64,000 nt of DNA from assembly GCF_008011855.1 (NCBI RefSeq), contig NZ_VOUX01000033.1, positions 186,001-250,000 of the forward strand. Reading direction: 5' to 3'. This document shows, piece by piece, positions 42,073 through 52,232 of the stretch. A program made the translations under genes and the position numbers. Under the pieces are notes generated by a model. It made no database searches. It was not told where the DNA came from and was given only the letters and a program-made list of their open reading frames with translations. This DNA is from Serratia bockelmannii. Lineage in GTDB: Bacteria; Pseudomonadota; Gammaproteobacteria; Enterobacterales; Enterobacteriaceae. Position 1 is the first letter of the stretch. Every line of letters begins with the position of its first letter.

Positions 42073-43356
42073 TTAGTTGTCCGCCACCGCTGAGGTTGCC
42101 GGAGTGGGATCGTCGTGCTCAACCAACGCGTCCGCCGGCCGGCACTGGCGCAGCGTGCGTACGCTGAAAGCCACCAGCACGCCGAGCACGGCGGCGAATG
42201 CACCAAACGACAGCACGCTCATCAACGGGGTGAACACCCTGCCCAGTACGCCGAGCCCCAGCGCACCGATCGAGTCGCCGGTCACGTCCTGCGCGGTGCC
42301 CAGGCTGTTCACCCGCCCAAGCAAATGATCCGGCGTGTTGCTCTGGATCAGCATGAACTGCAGAAGTGAGGCGATAGCGTTGGCGTAGCCGTAGCACACC
42401 AGCGCCAGCAGCGCCGGCGCCAGGTGGCTGAACAGCCCCAGTGACGCGATGGCGGTGAACGCGACGATAGCGGCGACCAGGATCAGCACGCCAGGGCGAG
42501 CGTATCGCCCCACCCAGCCGCTGGTCAGCGCGCCCAGCATCGCACCGAGCGGCACCGCGGAGTACATCAGGCCGATAGAGGACGCGCCAACGTGGTAAGC
42601 GTCCTGCGCCAGCGCCGGGAACAGCACCCTGACGGCGCCGACGATGCTCATTAGCATCCCCAGCAGCACCACCGAGCCGACCACCTTATTGCGCCAGACA
42701 AACTGGAAGCCGCTGGCGAGCGCACGCAGCGGGTGTTCCGGCTCCTGCTGCTGCGGCAGCAGCGTCGGCAAGCGCACCAGCGGGACCAGGGTGCCCAGCG
42801 TCCCTGCCGCCGCGACGGCGAAGGCGAGACCGACCCCCCCGAACACGATGATAATCCCGCCCAGCGCCGGTGCGAGGATCGCGCCGATGCGCACCGTCAC
42901 CATGCTCAAGGCCCCTGCCGCCGCCAGGTTTTCACGCCCGACCAGCAGCGGGATCACCGCCATCAGCGCCGTCATACCCAGCGCGCCGAAGAAGCCGTCC
43001 CAGGCCGCCAGCAGGTAGAGCGCCCACAGCGACGGTGCCGGGGCGAAGGCGTTCAGGCTCAGGGCGACAAAGCCCAGCCCGCAGGTGCCGCGCGCAAACA
43101 GGATAAGCTTGCGGCGATCGTAGCGATCGGCAAGCACCCCGCCCAGCATCAGGCCGATAAACATACCTACGCCGTCCAGCGCCACCGCCACGCCCACCTG
43201 CAACGTGGATCCGGTCATCGCCTGGATCTGAATCGGCACCCCTACCGCCAACATGCCGAGGGAAAACACCGACAGCATGCGGGCGCAGAAAATCGCGCGG
43301 AAATGCGCATTGCTTCTCAGCAAACTGAAATCAAGAAAAAAAGAAGGTCTGGCCAT
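42073..43356 (-). CDS. entS: Enterobactin-type siderophore exporter (MFS, EntS-like)
   Basis: The 427-residue MFS protein begins MARPSFFLDFSLLRSNAHFRAIFCARMLSVFSLGMLAVGVPIQIQAMTGSTLQVG, closely following E. coli EntS. It has LADRYDRRKLILFARG, the MFS loop 2-3 motif, and about 12 membrane helices. AGGA precedes the ATG at 43356; an ATG 12 bp upstream is less likely. It is the last gene of the fes-mbtH-NRPS-entS unit, 60 bp behind the NRPS. Its role is export of the finished catecholate across the inner membrane. Confidence 0.92.
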   Translation of the reverse strand: MARPSFFLDFSLLRSNAHFRAIFCARMLSVFSLGMLAVGVPIQIQAMTGSTLQVGVAVALDGVGMFIGLMLGGVLADRYDRRKLILFARGTCGLGFVALSLNAFAPAPSLWALYLLAAWDGFFGALGMTALMAVIPLLVGRENLAAAGALSMVTVRIGAILAPALGGIIIVFGGVGLAFAVAAAGTLGTLVPLVRLPTLLPQQQEPEHPLRALASGFQFVWRNKVVGSVVLLGMLMSIVGAVRVLFPALAQDAYHVGASSIGLMYSAVPLGAMLGALTSGWVGRYARPGVLILVAAIVAFTAIASLGLFSHLAPALLALVCYGYANAIASLLQFMLIQSNTPDHLLGRVNSLGTAQDVTGDSIGALGLGVLGRVFTPLMSVLSFGAFAAVLGVLVAFSVRTLRQCRPADALVEHDDPTPATSAVADN

Positions 43357-43416
43357 AGTGTCCTGCATGTCATGTTTTAGTGCGGGCCGGGACGCACGCC
43401 CCCCGGCCCGGTTGCG

Positions 43417-46400
43417 TTATACCAACCCGTATTGCCGCGTCAGCAGCGAATGCAACAGCGGCCCAAGCGTCTCCAGCGAGGCCGGAGACAGAATGTCCGC
43501 GTGTTCGCAGCGCTGATGATGGCAGATCAACCCATCCAGATACGGTGCCCACACGGCATTGATGTCCATCTCCGGCGGCAGCGTCTGGTCGGCGACAAAC
43601 AGCGTCGCCGTGCCGTGGAAACGCCGGCTGCGCGCCTGGGACAGAATGCGCACCGCATCGCGGTAGTTGGCGACGATGCTGTCGAACATCGCCGCCTTCT
43701 CCGCCATCAGCGCCGGATCGCCATGATCTTCCGCCATAAACTCGGCCTGTTCCTGCGCCACCTCTTTCTGCGCGTCTTCCTCGCTGGGGCCGGTCCAATC
43801 CTGGCCTTCCGGCGGATAGGTATCCAGCATGCCGAGGAACGCCACCTCTTCGCCCTGCTGCTGCAGGCGCGCGGCCATCGAGTGCGCCAGCGTGCCGCCG
43901 AGCGAATAGCCCAGCAGGTAGTAAGGCCCCTGCGGCTGCAGGCGGCGCAGATGGGCGAGATGACGATCGACCATCTGCTCAATATCCTCGCAGGTGGCGA
44001 TAGCACCATCCGGTCTTGGCGACTGCAGGCCGATGATGGGGTAGTTCCCCGGCAGATAACGGCTCAGCCCCGAGTACTGCCAGGCGAAACCGGAAGCCGG
44101 ATGCAGGCAGAACAGCGCCGGGCCTTGACCGGCCCGCAGCTGCAGGCATTCGCCGACGCCACGGCTCTCGGCCGAGTTGGCGGCCTGCGCGTCATCGAGC
44201 AGGTGCGCCATCTTCTCCAGGCTGCGGGCGAACATGATCTGTCCGACGCTCAACGGCCGCGGGACGCGCCGGCGCAGCTCTGCCGCCAGACGCATCGCCA
44301 GCAGCGAATGGCCGCCCAGCGCGAAGAAGTCGTCGTCGGCATACACCGTCTCGCGCCCCAGCAGTTCCCCGAACAGCGCCGCCAGCAGGCGCTCGCTGTC
44401 GCTCTGCGGCGCACGCCCGGCTTGCAGGGCCAGCTGCGGCCGTGGCAATGCCTTGCGATCCAGTTTGCCGCTGGCGCTGAGCGGGAAGCTGTCGGTCATG
44501 ACATAGCTGACCGGCATCATGTGCGCCGGCAAACGTGCCTCCAGCGCCTGATGCAGCACGGCGGTATCCAGCGTCACGCCCGGTTGGGCGATCAGCCAGG
44601 CGACCAGCTGCCGCATATCGGCGCCGCCCAGCCCCGTCGCGCCCTCGCCCAGTTCGATGGCGTGCACCGCCGCTTGCGCTACTCCCGGCTGTGCCAGCAG
44701 CGCCTGTTCGATTTCGCCCAACTCGATACGCTGGCCACGGATCTTCAGCTGATCGTCGCTGCGACCCAAATACTCGACGCTGCCGTCTTCCTGCCAGCGG
44801 GCGATATCGCCGGTGCGATACATGCGCGCCCCGTTGCCGGCGGGATCGGCGACAAACCGCTGTGCCGTCAACCCCGGCCGATGCAGATAGCCATCGGCCA
44901 GCTGAATGCCGCGCAGGTAGAGATCGCCGGCGCAGCCGACGGGCACCGGCCGCAGCATGGCGTCGAGAATGCTCAACTGGGTGTTCCAGACCGGTTTGCC
45001 GATCGGCACGCCGGCGCCGTTCACCGCCGCCAATGCCGCGCCGGACGCTGGTTGGTAGGTGACATCGACCGCCGCCTCCGTCGGGCCATACAGGTTATGC
45101 AGCGGCGCCGCGACCAACGCCTGATAGCGAGAAGCCAGTTCGCACGACAGCGCTTCACCGCTGCAGAACACGCGTTTCAGGCTGGCGGCGGCGCGCTGTG
45201 GCGCGCGCTCGTTCAAGGACTCCACCCAGATAGCCAACATAGACGGAACGAAATGCAGCGTGGTCACGCCATAGTCGTCGATCAACGTCGTCAGCGCCTG
45301 CGGATCGCGGTGCGCCTCCGGCGGCGCCATCACCAGGCGTGCGCCGACCATCAGCGGCCAGAAGAACTCCCAGACGGAAACGTCGAAGCTACACGGCGTT
45401 TTCTGCAATACCACGTCCTGCGCATCGAGCGCATACTCGTGCTGCATCCAGAACAGGCGGTTGACGATCGCCCGGTGGTTCACCACCACGCCTTTCGGCC
45501 GCCCGGTAGAGCCTGAGGTATACAGCACATAGGCGGGATAATCGCCGTTCCCCGCCGGTGGGCGCGCTGCCGGTTCGCGCCCGCTGTCGTCCAGCGCATC
45601 GAACAGCAGCGTCGGCGCCAGCGCGGCAAAGCGGGCGTTCAACGCGCTTTCGGTGATAATCAGCCGCGGTTTGGCGTCCTCCACCATGTAGGCCAGCCGC
45701 TCGTCCGGGTAGCCGGTGTCCAACGGCAGCCAGGCGGCGCCGGTCTGCACAATCGCCGTCAGCGCCAGGCTGAGGCGCACGGAGCGTGGCAACGCCACCG
45801 CGACAATATCGCCCGGCTGAATGCCGGCCGCCGTCAGCCGCTCGGCCAACAGCGCGGCCTGGCGCTGCATGTCACGGTAGCTGAGGCTGTGCCCGGCATC
45901 CTGCAGCGCGATGCGTTCCGGCGTGCGCCGCGCTTGATCGGCGATCGCCTGATGCAAGGTGGTGTCCGCCACCGCTTGCCCGGTGCGGTTGACCGCCGCG
46001 ATCAGCGTCTGCTCCTGCGGGGTTTGCAACTGCCAGCGCGGCAGCGGCAGATCCGGCTGGGCGATCCACTGTTGCAGCAGCGCCATCAGCCGCGCCGCGA
46101 AGCGCTCAGGCTGCGGCACTGAGGCGCGGTACTCTATCAGCAGGCGCAGACGTTCGCCCGGCAGCACCAGCAGCGTCAGCGGATAGTGGGTATAGCCTTT
46201 GTTGCGGATGGCGTCGCAGCGCAGCGCCCCTGCGCCGCCCAGCAGAGCGTCGTTGTCCGGGTAGTTCTCTACCACCAACAGCGTATCGAACAGCGTGCCC
46301 GCCCCGGCCAGGTGCTGGATTTCCCCCAACCCCAAATCGTCGTGCTCCAGCAGTTCAATCTGCCGGTGCTGCAGTTCGGTCAGCTGTTCCGTCAACGAAC

Positions 46401-49400
46401 GGTCATGCTGCAGACGAACCCGCACCGGCAGCGTGTTGCTGAACAGGCCAACGTGTTCCTCGACCCCTTCTATCTGGCCAAAGCGGCCGGAAACCGGCGA
46501 GCCGAACACCACGTCCTGATGGCCGCAACAGCTGGCCAGCTGCAGCGCCCAAATGCCCTGCATCACGGTATTGAGCGTCAACCCGCGTTCGCGGCACAGG
46601 GTCAGCAAGCGCCTTTCCTCGGCCGGCGGCAACGTCATTTCCAGCTCATGCACGCGATCGTCCTGCGTTTCACCGAACAGCAACGTCGGGCGCACATCCT
46701 GCAGCGTCTCGCGCCAGATGCGGCGTGAGGCTTCGGCATCCCGCGCGGTCAGGCGGCGCACGATATCGGCGTAGTTCGAACGCAGCGGCGGCAGCGCCTG
46801 CTCGCCTTCACGCAAGGCCAGCATCAGATCGTTGAGCACCACCGGCGTCGACCAACCGTCGACGATCAGGTGGTGCGCGTTAAGGAACAGCGTGTAGCGT
46901 TCGCTATCGCCGTGTTTGACCCACAGCGCATGCAGCATCGCGCCCGGCTGGTTGAACAGATCGCGCTGCAGTTCCTGCTGCTCCAGCCGGTGCAGTGCCT
47001 GTGCCTCCTGTTCTTCGGCCAGCGGCGGTAGCCTGTGGCTGTCCAGCGGCCAATGGCTTTCCTGCGGTATCAGCTGCAGCGGTTCGCCTTCGCGGTTGAA
47101 TCGGGCGGCCAGCTGCGGATGGCGGCGGATCACCGCATCCAGCGCCTGCTGAAGGTGATGCGCGTCCAATTCTCCGCAGAGACTCAGGCGCGTCAGCGAG
47201 TTATAGCTGCCGCCCTGCTGCGCCGTCTGTGCATGGAACAGCAGGCCGTGTTGCAACGGCAACAGCGGCAGCGCTGCGGTTAACGGCCCATACGCCCGTT
47301 CCCAGGCGCGCACCGTCTCATCGTCAACGTTCGGCTGGGCGATCTCGGCCGCTACCAACGTCGCCGCCGCGCGATCGGGATGCCGTTCGGCAAATTCGCA
47401 CAGTGCACGCACTGCTTGCTCGATGCCGCTGTGCAGCTGCGTAATGTCGCTCTCGCTGAAAATCCCCTCCAGCCAGCTCCAGTTGATCGCCAGGCACGCG
47501 CCGTCGCGCCGCTCTTCGACAAAGATATTCACCTCCAGGCCATACGACAGCGCCTGCTGTGCATCCTGCGCCACGGCGAAGGCGTCGCGGAAGCGGGTTT
47601 GGCTGCGTTGCGGCGCCCAGTTCCCCTCGTCCTGGCTGAAGCGCCCGAGGTAGTTGAACAAGATCTCCGGCGCATTGCGCTGCGCCAGCGCCGCCAGTTC
47701 GTCACGCTGCGGGTGCAGATAACGCAGCTGGCCGTAACCGACGCCGCGATCGGCCACCGCACGCGTCGCCCGTTTCACCGCACGCACGGCCTCATTGTGT
47801 TCGGCGTCATGCAGTTCGATGCGCAGCGGATACTCCGCCGTCAGCCAGCCGACGGTGCGGGCCAGATCGAGGCCGTCGTCCAGTTCGGCGCGGCCGTGCG
47901 ACTCCAGAGAGAAACGCAGCGAAGCGGCCTGGAAACGGCGGCGGCAGGCCTGAGCCAGCGCGCACAGCATGATCTCTTCAACCTGCGCGCGGTATCCCTG
48001 CGGCAAGGTGCCGAGCAGCGCGGCGGTCAGCCGGCTGTCGATCAGCGTGCGCCGTTCGCTCACCGAGGCGAGGCGATCGGTCTGCGGATCCAGCGCGCGC
48101 CGCCCCAAACGCGGCACCTCGTCCGCCAGCATCTGCCGCCAGAACGGCAGCTCGGCTTCGCGGCGTTCGACGTCGGCTCGTAGGCGTGCAGACCACTCAT
48201 AGAGCGAGGTTTCTTCCGGCGGCAGCATGATCGGCTGCCCCTGCATGGCGCTGTCGGCCACTTGCCGCAGTTCGTCGAGCAAGATGCGCCAGGAAACGCC
48301 GTCGACCACCAGATGGTGGATCGCCAGCACCAGCCCCAGGCTCTGCTCGTCGCGCTGCAACAGGATGGCTTGCATCATGGCGCCGGCCGCCGGATCGAGA
48401 TGGTCAAGCGCGGCATCAAACGCCTGTTCTGCCGCTGATTCCAGCTCACCGGACACGGTATTAACCTGCATCAGCTCACCGGCGGCGGCGGTTTCAACCA
48501 CCAACTGACCGTCGCGGATCCGCGCGCCCAGCGCCGGGTGTGCCGTGTGCAGCTGTTCCAACGCATAACGCAGCTGTTGCGGCTGCAGCTCGGCAGGTAC
48601 ACGCAGGAAAACGCCGTGCGCGAAGCGGCGATGCATATCGCCCGTCTCGGCAAACCAGTGCAGGATCGGCAGCCCGTCGATCGGGCCTTGCTGTACGCTG
48701 CGTGTAGCCTGAGAGTCTATGGCCAGCGGCTGCATCGCCTGCGCCATGCGCGCGGGGGTGTGCAGCGCGAAGATCTCGCGCGGCCGCAGCAGATACCCTT
48801 TGCGCCGCAGGGCGGTACCCAGCCCCATCGCCGAGATGCTGTCGCCGCCGAGCGCGAAGAAATCGTCGTCGGCACCGACGCGATCCATCCCCAGCAGCTG
48901 CGCCATGGCGCCGCAAATCAGCCTTTCCTGCTCGGTGGCCGGCTCGCGAATGCTTTGCGCCAGCGTCTCCTGCGGTTTTGGCAGCGCCTGGCGGTCAATC
49001 TTGCCATTCACGTTAAGCGGCAGCTCCGGCATCACCACCAGGATCGCCGGCACCATATAATCCGGCAGACGCTGCGCCAGTTGCCCCAGCAGTTCGCTTT
49101 GCAGCGTGGGTGAGGCGCGCCGCGCGTCATCCTGCACCGAGCAGTAACCGATCAAACGATAGGTGGCGCCGATCGGCTCGGCGATCACCACCGCCCGCCC
49201 CACGTCCGGCAAGGCGGCCAAGGCGCTTTCCACCTCACCCAGCTCGACGCGGAAGCCGCGCACCTTGATTTGGTGATCGGTACGGCCAATGAATACCAGC
49301 TGACCCTCCGCGCTCCAGCGCATCAGATCGCCGCTGCGGTACATCACCTCGCCTTCGGCGAACGGGTTGGCGACAAAGCGCGCCGCCGTCAGATCCGGGC

Positions 49401-51927
49401 GCCGCAGGTAACCGCGCGCGATGCCTTTGCCGGAAATGTACAGCTCGCCCGCCGCGCCGATCGGCACCGGCTGCAGCCGGCTGTCGAGCAGCCAGACGGC
49501 GGTATTGGCGAGGGGACGCCCGATCACCGGCTGATCGGCGGCCGTGACCGGCGCGCCGAGGGTATCGACGGTATATTCTGACGGGCCGTAATAGTTGTGG
49601 ATCTCCACCTCCGGATGCTGCTGCATCAGGTTCCACAGCGTCGGCGTTGCCGCCTCACCGCCGATCATCACGAACGCCGGCAGCGGGAACTGCCCCTTCA
49701 GCAGGCCGCAGTCCACCAGTTGTGAGAAGAACGACGGCGTGATGTCCAGCAGATCGATCGGCGTCTGTTGGGTTTGTTCCAGAAGCGCCCAGGGGTCGCG
49801 GCGCAGCTCCTCGTCGAAGATAACCAGTTCGCTGCCCATCATCATGCAGAACAGCGGTTCCCAGGAGGAGTCGAAAGAAAACGAGGCGGTATGGCCGGCG
49901 CGCAAGCGGCGCGCGTGGCGAGCCTGGAATTTTTCGATCGCCGGGCCGAACAGAGAGGCCTGGTGCGACAGGAACAGGTTCAGCAGCCCGCGATGCGTGG
50001 ACATGACGCCCTTGGGTTTGCCGGTCGAGCCGGAGGTGTAAATCATGTAGGCGAGATGCGCCTCGCTCAGCGGCATGCGCCGCTCGTCGTCCGTTATCGG
50101 CGTGGCCTCGGCAGCCGCGCAGCGCGCCAGGCACGCTGCGTCGTCCAGGCACAATACCTGTGGCAGGTCCGGCATGTTGGTCAGCGTGGCGCGGTGGGTC
50201 AGCAACATTACCGGCCGCGCGTCGTCGCACATCAGCGCCAAACGTTCACGCGGATAGTCCAGATCGAGCGGCATATAGGCCGCGCCGCTGGCCAGAACGC
50301 CGAACAGCGCGACCAGCGTGTCCACCGAGCGCGGAATGCCGATGGCCACCACGTCTTCGGCGCCGATGCCGCTTTCGATTAGCACTCGCCCCAACTGCAT
50401 CACCCGTTCGGAGAGCTGCCGGTAGCTGAGGCGCTCGTCGCCGCAGGCCACCGCTAACGCCTCAGGCTGGCGTTCAACCTGGCGCTGGAACGCATCCATG
50501 ATTGACACCATGCCCGTCGGCGGCGTCAGATCGGCGCCGCGCCCCCAGGCCGCGAGTTGCCTTAGCTCCCCTTCGCCGATCAGCGCCAGTTGAGCGTTCG
50601 GCTGGTGCGGCTGTCGCGCCAACTGCTGCAGCCAATGGCCGATGCGCTCCGCGTGATGATGCAAGGTGCGCGGCGAGTATTTGGCCGGGTTGGCCACCAA
50701 AGACAGCGTCAGCACGCCGTTGCGAAAGCCGATCTCAAACTCCAGGTCATCGACCGGCCCCATCGCCAGCGTATGGGTAACGGCCGCTTGGCCGTCGAAC
50801 GACAAGGCGCTGTGGTAGACCTTGACGTTGATCACCGGCCCGTACAGTTCCTGATGGCCACCGACCAGGCCGAGATCGCGCTTGATCTGCTCCGCCTCAT
50901 AGCGTTGATGGCGGCGCGCCTGTTTGATCTGCGCTACGGTCGCCTGGCAGACGTCCGCCAGCGACAGCTCCGGCGTCACGTTCAGCAGCAGCGGCAGCAC
51001 GTTGACCACCGGGCCGACCGCCGCCAGCGCCTGCGACCCCATCCGCCGCATGAAAGGAAAACCGACTGAGAAGCGGGTTTCGCCGCTCATGCGCGCCAGA
51101 TACATCGCCAGCGCCGCCGTGACGATGTCGGCCGGTTGCAGCGCCTGCAACGCGTCGTCGCGCCGCGCTTCGTCAAACAGTGACTCCGGCAGCACCAGCA
51201 CCTGTTTGAGCGGTCGGGCGCCCGGTTCAACCTCCCGGCTTTCCGTCGATAATGACAGCGGCGACGGCAGTTCGCGCAGATGCTGGCGCCAGAACTCGGC
51301 CGCCCGTTGGCGCGCCGGCGACGTTTGCCATTGCTGAAACTCTTCCACTACCTTACCGAACGGGGTAAACGGCGAAGCCGCGGGCGACAGCCCGTGACGC
51401 AGCGCGCGATAGATATCGGCGATCCGGCGGGTGATGGCTTCGAAACTGAAGCCGTCCAGGGTCAGATGATGAAAGCGCTGGTACCAAAACCAACGATCGG
51501 CGCTGACGCGGATTATCGCATGGCGATAAAGCGACCGTTCGCCGTCCGCAGGCAAATCCTGCGCCAGATCGTCGTTCATCAGCGCCAGCGCCGCCTGTTC
51601 GGCGTCCGGCTGCGCGCTGAAATCGAACCACTCCGGCGCCTGTACGCGCGCAGGGTCGGCTATCAACGGGAGACGCTGCACCGGCTGGCCGTCCTGCGCC
51701 TCAAAGAACCGCGCCTGAACCGTATCCGCTTCGGCCAGCCCCTGACGGATCGCGCGCTCCAGCGCCGAACGATCGATAGCGCCGTGCAGTTCGGTATAGT
51801 GCGCCACCGCGAAGCTGTTGCGCCGCAGCGCGATTTGGTCGGCGATCCAGATCCCCGGTTGCGCCGCAACCAGCGGATAATCCCGATACTCGACCTGAGT
51901 ATCCGGCAAAGAAAGCGTTTCTGACAT
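43417..51927 (-). CDS. cbsF: Dimodular catecholate-siderophore NRPS (C-A-T-E-C-A-T-TE)
   Basis: The protein has 2836 residues. Domains, with rough positions: C1 20-450 (HHLTLDG near 155, accepting an aryl-carrier-bound DHB), A1 480-1000 (YTSGSTGKPKG near 632), T1 (LGGDS near 1025), E 1085-1530 (HHLVVDGVSW, FNYLGR), C2 1550-1990 (HHLIVDG), A2 2000-2490 (YGPTE), T2 (LGGHS near 2537) and TE 2590-2836 (GYSLGG). The A2 pocket reads D-V-W-H-F-S-L-V-D-K, the EntF serine code. A1 has acidic residues at code positions 278 and 331, pointing to Lys, Arg or Orn. The product would be a cyclic or linear oligomer of DHB-D-cationic residue-L-Ser, as in trichrysobactin. The start follows AAGGA; the symbol is by analogy with the chrysobactin locus. 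Confidence 0.93.
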   Translation of the reverse strand: MSETLSLPDTQVEYRDYPLVAAQPGIWIADQIALRRNSFAVAHYTELHGAIDRSALERAIRQGLAEADTVQARFFEAQDGQPVQRLPLIADPARVQAPEWFDFSAQPDAEQAALALMNDDLAQDLPADGERSLYRHAIIRVSADRWFWYQRFHHLTLDGFSFEAITRRIADIYRALRHGLSPAASPFTPFGKVVEEFQQWQTSPARQRAAEFWRQHLRELPSPLSLSTESREVEPGARPLKQVLVLPESLFDEARRDDALQALQPADIVTAALAMYLARMSGETRFSVGFPFMRRMGSQALAAVGPVVNVLPLLLNVTPELSLADVCQATVAQIKQARRHQRYEAEQIKRDLGLVGGHQELYGPVINVKVYHSALSFDGQAAVTHTLAMGPVDDLEFEIGFRNGVLTLSLVANPAKYSPRTLHHHAERIGHWLQQLARQPHQPNAQLALIGEGELRQLAAWGRGADLTPPTGMVSIMDAFQRQVERQPEALAVACGDERLSYRQLSERVMQLGRVLIESGIGAEDVVAIGIPRSVDTLVALFGVLASGAAYMPLDLDYPRERLALMCDDARPVMLLTHRATLTNMPDLPQVLCLDDAACLARCAAAEATPITDDERRMPLSEAHLAYMIYTSGSTGKPKGVMSTHRGLLNLFLSHQASLFGPAIEKFQARHARRLRAGHTASFSFDSSWEPLFCMMMGSELVIFDEELRRDPWALLEQTQQTPIDLLDITPSFFSQLVDCGLLKGQFPLPAFVMIGGEAATPTLWNLMQQHPEVEIHNYYGPSEYTVDTLGAPVTAADQPVIGRPLANTAVWLLDSRLQPVPIGAAGELYISGKGIARGYLRRPDLTAARFVANPFAEGEVMYRSGDLMRWSAEGQLVFIGRTDHQIKVRGFRVELGEVESALAALPDVGRAVVIAEPIGATYRLIGYCSVQDDARRASPTLQSELLGQLAQRLPDYMVPAILVVMPELPLNVNGKIDRQALPKPQETLAQSIREPATEQERLICGAMAQLLGMDRVGADDDFFALGGDSISAMGLGTALRRKGYLLRPREIFALHTPARMAQAMQPLAIDSQATRSVQQGPIDGLPILHWFAETGDMHRRFAHGVFLRVPAELQPQQLRYALEQLHTAHPALGARIRDGQLVVETAAAGELMQVNTVSGELESAAEQAFDAALDHLDPAAGAMMQAILLQRDEQSLGLVLAIHHLVVDGVSWRILLDELRQVADSAMQGQPIMLPPEETSLYEWSARLRADVERREAELPFWRQMLADEVPRLGRRALDPQTDRLASVSERRTLIDSRLTAALLGTLPQGYRAQVEEIMLCALAQACRRRFQAASLRFSLESHGRAELDDGLDLARTVGWLTAEYPLRIELHDAEHNEAVRAVKRATRAVADRGVGYGQLRYLHPQRDELAALAQRNAPEILFNYLGRFSQDEGNWAPQRSQTRFRDAFAVAQDAQQALSYGLEVNIFVEERRDGACLAINWSWLEGIFSESDITQLHSGIEQAVRALCEFAERHPDRAAATLVAAEIAQPNVDDETVRAWERAYGPLTAALPLLPLQHGLLFHAQTAQQGGSYNSLTRLSLCGELDAHHLQQALDAVIRRHPQLAARFNREGEPLQLIPQESHWPLDSHRLPPLAEEQEAQALHRLEQQELQRDLFNQPGAMLHALWVKHGDSERYTLFLNAHHLIVDGWSTPVVLNDLMLALREGEQALPPLRSNYADIVRRLTARDAEASRRIWRETLQDVRPTLLFGETQDDRVHELEMTLPPAEERRLLTLCRERGLTLNTVMQGIWALQLASCCGHQDVVFGSPVSGRFGQIEGVEEHVGLFSNTLPVRVRLQHDRSLTEQLTELQHRQIELLEHDDLGLGEIQHLAGAGTLFDTLLVVENYPDNDALLGGAGALRCDAIRNKGYTHYPLTLLVLPGERLRLLIEYRASVPQPERFAARLMALLQQWIAQPDLPLPRWQLQTPQEQTLIAAVNRTGQAVADTTLHQAIADQARRTPERIALQDAGHSLSYRDMQRQAALLAERLTAAGIQPGDIVAVALPRSVRLSLALTAIVQTGAAWLPLDTGYPDERLAYMVEDAKPRLIITESALNARFAALAPTLLFDALDDSGREPAARPPAGNGDYPAYVLYTSGSTGRPKGVVVNHRAIVNRLFWMQHEYALDAQDVVLQKTPCSFDVSVWEFFWPLMVGARLVMAPPEAHRDPQALTTLIDDYGVTTLHFVPSMLAIWVESLNERAPQRAAASLKRVFCSGEALSCELASRYQALVAAPLHNLYGPTEAAVDVTYQPASGAALAAVNGAGVPIGKPVWNTQLSILDAMLRPVPVGCAGDLYLRGIQLADGYLHRPGLTAQRFVADPAGNGARMYRTGDIARWQEDGSVEYLGRSDDQLKIRGQRIELGEIEQALLAQPGVAQAAVHAIELGEGATGLGGADMRQLVAWLIAQPGVTLDTAVLHQALEARLPAHMMPVSYVMTDSFPLSASGKLDRKALPRPQLALQAGRAPQSDSERLLAALFGELLGRETVYADDDFFALGGHSLLAMRLAAELRRRVPRPLSVGQIMFARSLEKMAHLLDDAQAANSAESRGVGECLQLRAGQGPALFCLHPASGFAWQYSGLSRYLPGNYPIIGLQSPRPDGAIATCEDIEQMVDRHLAHLRRLQPQGPYYLLGYSLGGTLAHSMAARLQQQGEEVAFLGMLDTYPPEGQDWTGPSEEDAQKEVAQEQAEFMAEDHGDPALMAEKAAMFDSIVANYRDAVRILSQARSRRFHGTATLFVADQTLPPEMDINAVWAPYLDGLICHHQRCEHADILSPASLETLGPLLHSLLTRQYGLV

Positions 51928-51978
51928 GGTGTCTGTCCTTTCCCTCAAACGGAATGTATCGATGTGGCTGCCTGGCGC

Positions 51979-52203
51979 TTAACGCGCCGCATCCGCCGCT
52001 TTCAGCGCCGCCGGCCGCATGTCCTGCCAGTGCGTTTCGATGTAGTCGATGCATTCGCCGCGCGACGCCGGCCCCATCAGCACGCGCCACCCCTGCGGCG
52101 TATCGGCAAACTGCGGCCACAGCGAGTACTGCTGTTGCGCGTTGATCAGCACGGAGAAACGGAGATTTTCGTCATCGAACGGGTTTTGTTGTTCCTGAGT
52201 CAT
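51979..52203 (-). CDS. MbtH-like NRPS accessory protein
   Basis: The 74-residue protein contains NPFDDENLRFSVLINAQQQYSLWPQFADTPQGWRV and ECIDYIETHWQDMRP, including the conserved MbtH tryptophans and NPFDD start. MbtH-like proteins bind adenylation domains and are needed for their folding or activity. It lies 51 bp upstream of the NRPS and 29 bp behind fes, on the same strand, matching ybdZ in the enterobactin operon. Confidence 0.95.
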   Translation of the reverse strand: MTQEQQNPFDDENLRFSVLINAQQQYSLWPQFADTPQGWRVLMGPASRGECIDYIETHWQDMRPAALKAADAAR

Positions 52204-52232
52204 TTGCCTTACCTGTCTGTCAAAATGTGGGA

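Noticed and set aside
43432-45516. Long plus-strand open frame of nearly 700 codons inside the NRPS
   Set aside because: It is antisense to conserved A2-T2-TE motifs and is rich in Arg, Gln, His and Ala, the usual artefact of GC-rich coding DNA read backwards.
43417-51927. Naming the NRPS EntF (enterobactin synthase)
   Set aside because: EntF has one module (C-A-T-TE, about 1290 residues). This protein has two modules and an epimerase, so it cannot make enterobactin.
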